A stretch of DNA of 64,000 nt from JAPPHY01 sp965247535 (GTDB lineage Bacteria > Chloroflexota > Dehalococcoidia > Lucifugimonadales > UBA2985). The position numbers and the translations under genes were made by a program. Position 1 is the stretch's first letter, and every line of letters starts with the position of its first letter. Positions 58,646-64,000 of this stretch are shown one piece after another. The notes below the pieces were generated by a model. The model saw only the letters and a program-made list of their open reading frames with translations. It did no database searches and was not told the DNA's origin. The stretch is from contig OZ252018.1 of NCBI GenBank assembly GCA_965247535.1, positions 1,240,001-1,304,000 on the forward strand, read 5' to 3'.

Positions 58646-59095
58646 ATGGCGTACAGCAATGCCACAACTGTTGAGGAGTACCTGTCGGAGCAGACGCCGG
58701 AGAGGCGCGAGGCAATGGAGGCCATTCGAGGACTGATCCTCGAAAACCTGCCGCCCGGCTACGAGGAGGTCATGCAGTACGGCATGATAGCCTACGTGAT
58801 TCCTCTAGAGCGCTATCCGGTCACCTACAACAAGCAGGCGCTCCAGACGGTGGCGCTGGCGTCGCAGAAGAACTACATGTCGGTCTACCTGATGAACGTC
58901 TACGGCGACCAAGAGACTGCGCAGTGGTTCGAGGAGGAGTTCCGCGCCAGCGGGAAGAAGCTCAACATGGGCAAGTGCTGCGTGCGATTCAAGCGGCCGG
59001 AAGACCTGCCGCTGGACCTGATAGGCAAGGCGGTGGCCCGCACCTCCGTGGACGGGTTCATCGAAGTGTACGAGAAGGCCCGCGGCATGCGCTAG
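58646..59095 (+). CDS. DUF1801 protein, second gene
   Basis: The 149-residue protein starts at ATG 58646 with GAGGAG eight bases upstream. It has TTVEEYLSEQTPERREAMEAIRGLI, PPGYEEVMQYGMIAYVIP, LASQKNYMSVYLMNVYG and KCCVRFKRPEDLPLDLIGK, the full DUF1801 pattern. It is only distantly similar to the 57754 gene. The stop overlaps the convergent GNAT gene by four bases. Function unknown. Confidence 0.82.
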   Translation: MAYSNATTVEEYLSEQTPERREAMEAIRGLILENLPPGYEEVMQYGMIAYVIPLERYPVTYNKQALQTVALASQKNYMSVYLMNVYGDQETAQWFEEEFRASGKKLNMGKCCVRFKRPEDLPLDLIGKAVARTSVDGFIEVYEKARGMR

Positions 59096-59694
59096 GTCTC
59101 GTCAAGCTCCAGGCGCATCACTCTGCGCCGCGTACCTACGGTGTCAACCTCACGAAACCCGGACTCCAGGAACGACGCCACGCTTCCCATGAACCTGTAG
59201 CTCGGCGAGCCCGGCTCCGGAGGGTATGCCTCAACCGTCCGCGCTCCACCCTCCCGCGCGAACTCCACGGCCGCGGCGATGAGGCAGCGGGTTGCGCCCT
59301 GCCCTCTCAGGCGTCTCGGCACGAAGAAACAGGCAATCGACCACACGCCGTCGCCGCCGGACGCAGCGCCCGACAGGCCGCGCCGGTACGTGTCACGGGG
59401 CGCGATGGAGCACCACGCCATAGGCTCACCGTCGACGTATCCGAGAATGCCGATGGGCACTCCGTCCCGTACTCGCTCGTCCAGGGCGGAGCGTTTGGCG
59501 TCGCGGTCGCTGCGGCTCTCGCCGGGGGGCCTGGAGCGCCACACTATGCACCAGCAGTACTTGGGGCCTCCGCGGGCCATGAACAGCCAGACCAAGTCGT
59601 CCCACGTCTCCGAGTCCACGCCGCGAAATGAGATGTTGTCGAAGGGATCGGCCCCGGCTGCTTCTCGCTGACGCTCTGCCCTGCGTCCTGTCAT
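59092..59694 (-). CDS. GNAT family N-acetyltransferase
   Basis: The 200-residue protein has the GNAT core: strand GILGYVDGEPMAWCSIAPRD, then WSIACFFVPRRLRGQGATRCLIAAAVEFAREGG with the acetyl-CoA-binding R-x-x-G-Q-G/A loop, and a C-terminal YRFMGSVASFLESGFREV. An N-terminal WLFMARGGPKYCWCIVW block is seen in a GNAT subgroup of unknown substrate. Starts at ATG 59694, 12 bases from the end of the MBL-fold gene upstream. Confidence 0.85.
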   Translation of the reverse strand: MTGRRAERQREAAGADPFDNISFRGVDSETWDDLVWLFMARGGPKYCWCIVWRSRPPGESRSDRDAKRSALDERVRDGVPIGILGYVDGEPMAWCSIAPRDTYRRGLSGAASGGDGVWSIACFFVPRRLRGQGATRCLIAAAVEFAREGGARTVEAYPPEPGSPSYRFMGSVASFLESGFREVDTVGTRRRVMRLELDET

Positions 59695-59706
59695 GGCAGA
59701 CGGCCG

Positions 59707-60345
59707 TCAGCCGTTCTCAGGCATCTCGGGCATGGGCGGCAGCAGATCGGGGTACTGCTCGACCCAGTGCCGATAGAGCTTTCTGGCCGCGGCGATGTTG
59801 GCGCCCTGGCCGTGGCCCGGCAGCACGAACGTGTCCTCAGGTAGCACCAGCAGCTTTCGCGTGATGCCCTCGAGAATCTGCGTCGTAGCCTCAGGGCCGC
59901 GGGTCTCGCCCGGCCCGCCGGCGTAGAGCGAATCGCCTGTGAAGAGGTGGTTGCCGGCGAGATAGCACGTCGACCCGGGCGTGTGCCCCGGAATGTGGAT
60001 GGCCTTGACCTCAAGGCTCCCCGCTTGGAGAGTGTCGCCGTCCGCGAGCAGGATGTCCGGCGGCGATGGCATGCCGTCGGCGTCGTCGGCGTGAGCTGCA
60101 ACGAGCGCGCCCGTGGCCTCGACGATCGGGCCAAGCCCCTCGACGTGGTCGCGGTGGCGGTGCGTGATGAGAATGGCGCGAACCTGCGTGCCCTGCGCCT
60201 GGGCGATGATCGCCTCCGGGTTCAGCGGCGCGTCCACAATGATGCTCTCCGCCGTCTCCGGGCACACGATCAGGTAGGCGTTATTTCCATCGGAACCGCA
60301 GAGCGTCCAGTAGACGCGCATATCCCGTTCGTAGAGCAGGTTCAC
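59707..60345 (-). CDS. MBL-fold metal-dependent hydrolase (glyoxalase II-like)
   Basis: The 212-residue protein has the metallo-beta-lactamase motif THRHRDHVEG (HxHxDH), IPGHTPGSTCYL, FTGDSLYAGGPGE and LPGHGQGANI, giving a full dinuclear metal site. The short form resembles glyoxalase II and other thioester hydrolases; substrate unknown. GTG 60345 starts directly after the FAD gene's stop; ATG 60321 (MRVYWTLCGSDGNNAYL) is an equally possible start. Confidence 0.85.
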   Translation of the reverse strand: MNLLYERDMRVYWTLCGSDGNNAYLIVCPETAESIIVDAPLNPEAIIAQAQGTQVRAILITHRHRDHVEGLGPIVEATGALVAAHADDADGMPSPPDILLADGDTLQAGSLEVKAIHIPGHTPGSTCYLAGNHLFTGDSLYAGGPGETRGPEATTQILEGITRKLLVLPEDTFVLPGHGQGANIAAARKLYRHWVEQYPDLLPPMPEMPENG

Positions 60346-60346
60346 G

Positions 60347-61675
60347 CTATGCCAAGTCTTCCATCATCATGGCGGCCACGCGCTTGCCCATGCGTACGCT
60401 GTAGTTCGTGCCCCGGTCTTCCGGGTAGACCTGCGTGGTATTCGCCAGGTAAAGCCCGGATATGGGCGTGCGGTGGTCCGGCAGCTGCTGTGAGTAGTTG
60501 ACGCCGATGATCGGCTGGGCGGCCGCCACCTTGTGATAGTGCCACTCCTCAATCCAGGAGCGGTCGAACCGGGGGTTGATTTTCTTCAGATGGGGCAGGT
60601 ACTCCTCCAGCAGCTCCTCCTGCGGCATGTTGAACAGGGGGCTGTCATCGCCCAGGTAGTTGGATATGTACAGGATGTGCTTCCCGCCGTACCGCGACGG
60701 GTCGACGAAGTTGGTCTGCTCAATCAGTCCCACGAACGGAATCGACCGGTCGGCTATGTTCAGCCAGTAGGTGTGCGAGAACGGCTCCTTGAGCACGAGG
60801 ATGACCAGCACGGCGGCCAGGTACTCCACCCGTTGCAGCTTGTCCAGGTAGTCTTGTGGCAGGCCCTGCACCAGGCGCGGGAACACGTAGGACGGCGTGG
60901 TGGAGAGGATTGCGTCGAAGTCGAGCATCTCCGCGCCCTCGCTGCTCGTCTGCACCTCCAGGCCATCGGCGCGGCCATCGCGGACACGAATCGAGCGCAC
61001 GGGCGTCGAGATGTGCACCTCGCCGCCAAGCTCCCTTATGCGCGTGTCCAGCGTCTCGAAGATCTCGGCGAAGCTGCCGAGGGGGTATCCCAGCCTCTCT
61101 TTCTGCATCCCCTTCACTCCCTTGCCGCGAGAGGCAAACCGGGTCTGTATCTTTCCCCAGAACCAGGGCATTGCCACCTTGTCGTAGTGGGCGCCGAACT
61201 TGCCGCGCAGAAGCGGCCCCCATACTACGTCGTAGACGCCCCTGCCGGCGCGCCGGCGGATCCAGTCGGAGGCCACGAATGGTTCCAGCTTGCGCCAGTC
61301 CTTGTACCGGCGAAGGTACAGCGTCACAAGGCCGAGCCGAAACCGGTCGATGAGGCTCAGGGGCTTGAACTTCAGCAGGTCCATTGGTGTCACGAAGTCG
61401 TAGATGCGGCCGCCGTAGAAGAAGCCCACCTTGGACTCGATCCACGCCAGCTTCGGCCCCAGGCCAAGCTCGTGGATGAGGTCAACGATGTCGGTGTCGC
61501 TAGTGAAGAGGTGGTGGTATCCGCGCTCCAGCCGGCCGCCTCCCACGTCGAAAGTGGACGCCTGTCCGCCCAGGAAGGGCGCGCCCTCGTAGACCACGGC
61601 CTGATGGCCCGCCTTGCCCAGCGTGTACGCCGCCGCCATTCCCGCGGCTCCCGCGCCGATGATCCCTATTCTCAT
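60347..61675 (-). CDS. FAD-dependent oxidoreductase (protoporphyrinogen oxidase / carotenoid desaturase-like)
   Basis: The 442-residue protein starts with a dinucleotide-binding motif GIIGAGAAGMAAAYTLGKAG, then ERGYHHLF, a KFGAHYDKVAMPWFWGKIQTRF segment and a C-terminal FAD contact GLYLANTTQVYPEDRGTNYSVRMG. It belongs to the flavin amine oxidase/NAD(P)-binding protein family. Homologues often lie beside glycosyltransferase or flippase genes in Chloroflexota, as here. Substrate unknown. It overlaps the flippase-like gene by four bases. Confidence 0.87.
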   Translation of the reverse strand: MRIGIIGAGAAGMAAAYTLGKAGHQAVVYEGAPFLGGQASTFDVGGGRLERGYHHLFTSDTDIVDLIHELGLGPKLAWIESKVGFFYGGRIYDFVTPMDLLKFKPLSLIDRFRLGLVTLYLRRYKDWRKLEPFVASDWIRRRAGRGVYDVVWGPLLRGKFGAHYDKVAMPWFWGKIQTRFASRGKGVKGMQKERLGYPLGSFAEIFETLDTRIRELGGEVHISTPVRSIRVRDGRADGLEVQTSSEGAEMLDFDAILSTTPSYVFPRLVQGLPQDYLDKLQRVEYLAAVLVILVLKEPFSHTYWLNIADRSIPFVGLIEQTNFVDPSRYGGKHILYISNYLGDDSPLFNMPQEELLEEYLPHLKKINPRFDRSWIEEWHYHKVAAAQPIIGVNYSQQLPDHRTPISGLYLANTTQVYPEDRGTNYSVRMGKRVAAMMMEDLA

Positions 61676-62763
61676 GGCTGATCCTCCGCTCGCAGGGACA
61701 GACTCGTAGAGCCGTAGGGCGCCGCATCGCGATCGGCCGTGCTCTCACGCGTCAGCCGTCCCAGCGACGTGCGGTCCGTCCACAGGTACAGCAGGCCCAG
61801 CAGCGTCACGGGCACAAGAAGCGCCACGTGGACGAGAATGGCGTAGGCCCCTGCCGTGCTCTCGTCCGCGCCCAGCAGGCTGAGCGTTGCCGCCGCTGCC
61901 ACCTCGAATGCGCCGATTCCGCCGCCCGCCGTGGGCACAGATATGGCCAGGTTGGCCACGGCCGTCACCAGCAGTATGACCCCAACTAGCTCGGTCACGT
62001 TGAAGACGTTCTGGAGGTCAAAGGAGAAGGCCAGGATGAAGTACATCAGCGCCTCCGCCAGCCACACTGGCAGCGATAGCAGGAACACCACAAGCAGCCG
62101 TCGCGGATGCTGCAGCACAGCGAGGCCGCCGATGAACATGCCAACCAGCCCGGAGACCTTGGGTCGCAGCAGCGCCGGCAGCACGCCAATGAGCCGCTGC
62201 AGCAACACCTCGAACCACTTCGGGGAGTAGGACGCCAGCACCATGAACGCCGCCACAAGCACGAACGGCATGGACATTGCCAGCGCCAGGAGCACCCAGG
62301 GCACGCTCGCCCTGTCGGCGAGTCCCTGCAGCAGCCCGACCAGCGGAAGGAACATCGACACCACGGCGGCGAGGAAGAGGAGCGTCAGGCCGTCGAACAC
62401 CCGCTCCACTGCAATGGTTGCCAGCGACGAGACCTTGCTCACTTTCTCGCGCTCGCCCAGGTAGTAGGCGCGTACAACCTCGCCTAGGCGAACGGGCAGC
62501 AGGTTGTTCGCCATGTAGCCAACCACGACCACCGGGTACAGGCGCGCCACGGCCATTCGCTTCATTGGGGACAGGAGGTACTGCCATCGCAGCGTGCGGA
62601 AGTAGACGGCCGCGAAGTAGACGGCGACCGCCGGGGCCAGCAGGAAGTAGTCGGCTTCCTCCAGTCTCCCCCAGGTCTCGCCCGGATCGATGCGCGAAAA
62701 GAAGAGGCCCAGAAAGAGCAGGCTCGCTCCTATGGCCAGCCAGAATCGCAGGGACCTATGCAA
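61672..62763 (-). CDS. Flippase-like (UPF0104 / AglD-type) membrane protein
   Basis: The 363-residue protein has about eight membrane helices, starting FWLAIGASLLFLGLFF, with the family block PVVVVGYMANNLLPVRLGEVVRAYYLGEREKVSKVSSLATIAVERVFDGL in the second loop-helix pair, and PTAGGGIGAFEVAAAATLSLLGAD near the C-terminus. Members move or modify lipid-linked sugars or phospholipids. Between this gene and the Agl23-like gene are 100 bases. The last residues run into the FAD oxidoreductase gene. Confidence 0.88.
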   Translation of the reverse strand: MHRSLRFWLAIGASLLFLGLFFSRIDPGETWGRLEEADYFLLAPAVAVYFAAVYFRTLRWQYLLSPMKRMAVARLYPVVVVGYMANNLLPVRLGEVVRAYYLGEREKVSKVSSLATIAVERVFDGLTLLFLAAVVSMFLPLVGLLQGLADRASVPWVLLALAMSMPFVLVAAFMVLASYSPKWFEVLLQRLIGVLPALLRPKVSGLVGMFIGGLAVLQHPRRLLVVFLLSLPVWLAEALMYFILAFSFDLQNVFNVTELVGVILLVTAVANLAISVPTAGGGIGAFEVAAAATLSLLGADESTAGAYAILVHVALLVPVTLLGLLYLWTDRTSLGRLTRESTADRDAAPYGSTSLSLRAEDQP

Positions 62764-62863
62764 AGCGGGATTCCATCAAATTGTATCGCCGTTCGGCTCT
62801 CGCCGGTTCAAGTATAGCTGCGAGTGGCAAGCCGACACAAGCAGCCCCCTCACCTGCGGCCTC

Positions 62864-64000
62864 CTACTCCTCTGCATCCTCCTTGGGGAAGTATGCGACC
62901 GCATCGTGGGTGAGAAACTCCAGGTCCGTCTTGCGGTATATGTAGTAGTCAAGGCCCTCCCGCCACTTCTCCTTGCTAATCAGGTTGCTGAACAGGTCCG
63001 TGATGCGGAAGCAGGGCTCCGTGCCCGCCTCGCCGCACGGCTTGTACCCTTCGGCGGGCCACCACAGGTATCTAAAGTCCTCGGCTGGAGCGTACCTGTT
63101 CTGGTACGCCTCCATCTTCGACCGGTTGTTGTTGCTGATCAGCACCACCTCGCCCTTGGGCGGCTCTTCAAGGTTGGACAGGTCAGCATATTCCGCGTTG
63201 TTGAAGTCCCGGATGTACCAGAGCATACCCCAGTAGGCGTCCTTGTCGACCGTCAGAGGCATGTCGTAACCCATTTCCGAGGATTCCGCAATCTCCCGTA
63301 CGCGGTCGATAATCCTGGGCACGTCTCCCGAGTCCTGGGCGTAGACGATCATCTCGATCGGCTCGTCGCCGTGTACGAAGCTGGCCTGCCAGCCGGCCCT
63401 CGCCGAGAGCACGCCGAACAGGAGCGCAATCGACAGCGCAGTAAGGCGCAACCCGTTCGCCGCGCCGGACCGCAGCAGCAGGTGCACTCCCACGCCCACC
63501 AGCAGCAGTGCGAAGCCCAGGAGCGTAACGAACTCCAGGAAGTTCAGGACGTTGCCGCGCTGGATGTCGAACAGGAGCAGTCTGGCCAGGAGGTACACAA
63601 GGAGCACTGCAAGGGGCAGAAGGAATACGCCGCCGCCCTGCCTGATCCGGCTCCACGACGTTGCCGCCACCATGTCCCCTATGAGCTTGCCGGAAATCAC
63701 TATCATTGGCAGGGTTATGTTCACGACCAGCCAGGGCATCTTCTCGCCCGCCACGGAGTAGAGCGCAAAGGTCAGCACCGTCCAGTACGCAAGGAAGCGG
63801 GTGAAGCCGTCGCCCTTAAACGCGTAGTAGACGACGGCGATCACGGAAAGCAGAACCGGCAGAGTTTCGTACAGCGGCGTGATGACGAAGTAGTAGTACC
63901 AAGGCTGGTCTCCTCGGTTCACGTCGTGCTGCGCCAGCCAGTAGCCCAGCGATTGCCAGAACCCGCTGCCCAGACCCAGCATGTTGGTGAGGAAGGTGGT
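62864..64000 (-). CDS. Agl23-like (TIGR03663 family) membrane protein, N-terminus beyond window
   Basis: The frame is open to base 64000, so the 5' part is missing. The visible 378 residues contain DQPWYYYFVITPLYETLPVLL, a run of about five membrane helices, and then a ~160-residue soluble domain with EMIVYAQDSGDVPRIIDRVREIAESS-type order and DAYWGMLWYIRDFNN. This matches the flippase-associated Agl23/TIGR03663 family, thought to be membrane glycosyltransferase-like. The neighbouring flippase-like gene supports a surface-glycan role. Confidence 0.82.
   Translation of the reverse strand, partial: TTFLTNMLGLGSGFWQSLGYWLAQHDVNRGDQPWYYYFVITPLYETLPVLLSVIAVVYYAFKGDGFTRFLAYWTVLTFALYSVAGEKMPWLVVNITLPMIVISGKLIGDMVAATSWSRIRQGGGVFLLPLAVLLVYLLARLLLFDIQRGNVLNFLEFVTLLGFALLLVGVGVHLLLRSGAANGLRLTALSIALLFGVLSARAGWQASFVHGDEPIEMIVYAQDSGDVPRIIDRVREIAESSEMGYDMPLTVDKDAYWGMLWYIRDFNNAEYADLSNLEEPPKGEVVLISNNNRSKMEAYQNRYAPAEDFRYLWWPAEGYKPCGEAGTEPCFRITDLFSNLISKEKWREGLDYYIYRKTDLEFLTHDAVAYFPKEDAEE

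Overview
This 64 kb window is high-GC bacterial chromosome with densely packed, mostly operonic core genes. No rRNA, tRNA, CRISPR array, prophage or intact insertion sequence was found. Several things together suggest a Chloroflexota bacterium of the Dehalococcoidia/SAR202 kind: a B12-dependent ribonucleotide reductase with NrdR, a complete alternative complex III operon, nurA-herA, a flippase-like protein beside an Agl23-type membrane protein, and a FAD oxidoreductase of the carotenoid/protoporphyrin type. This assignment is inferred from gene content, not from a phylogeny.

Layout. 1-6 kb: the end of hemW, selB, then nurA / HAS-barrel protein / herA (DNA end processing). 6-12.4 kb: a SnoaL-like protein, a TfoX-N protein, and a purine run (purD, purE, lipoprotein, purB, purC, DUF3105 protein, purS). 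12.4-18.6 kb, minus strand: a histidine operon hisZ-hisG-(Zn phospholipase C-like)-hisD-hisC-hisB, in which hisG appears to start at AUU. 18.6-21.7 kb: three related membrane-anchored or secreted proteins of unknown function that look like a tandem duplication split by an inserted module. 21.7-23.9 kb: yggT, proC, pdxA. 23.9-24.1 kb: a cluster of four hairpins. 24.1-27.3 kb: nrdJ and nrdR. 27.6-29.8 kb: a NatAB-like ABC exporter. 29.8-30.4 kb: a higBA toxin-antitoxin pair with a 22-bp perfect palindrome as likely operator.

30.5-35.5 kb, minus strand: rplS-priA-def-cca. 35.7-37.6 kb: a small membrane protein and an MFS exporter. 37.8-45.8 kb, minus strand: an eight-gene alternative complex III operon (small membrane subunit, pentaheme cytochrome, molybdopterin-family subunit, Fe-S subunit, two NrfD-type membrane subunits, ActD, ActE). 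It would oxidise quinol and pass electrons to a periplasmic acceptor or oxidase. Facing it on the plus strand are a 77-residue Tat-signal protein and a lipoprotein. 47-52 kb, minus strand: mutL, a HAD phosphatase and mutS. 52-57.2 kb, minus strand: a nuoE-nuoF-formate-dehydrogenase-like operon whose large subunit lacks the Cys/Sec-His pair that binds the metal in real formate dehydrogenases.

57.3-58.7 kb is a scar zone: two broken transposase N-termini (IS1182-like) on either side of a DUF1801 gene, followed by a second DUF1801 gene. The window ends with a GNAT acetyltransferase, an MBL-fold hydrolase, a FAD oxidoreductase, a flippase-like membrane protein and the 3' part of an Agl23-like membrane protein that runs off the edge.

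Promoters were read by eye as -35/-10 pairs with 16-18 bp spacing and are predictions. Several fix the start codon of the gene behind them (selB, nuoE-like).
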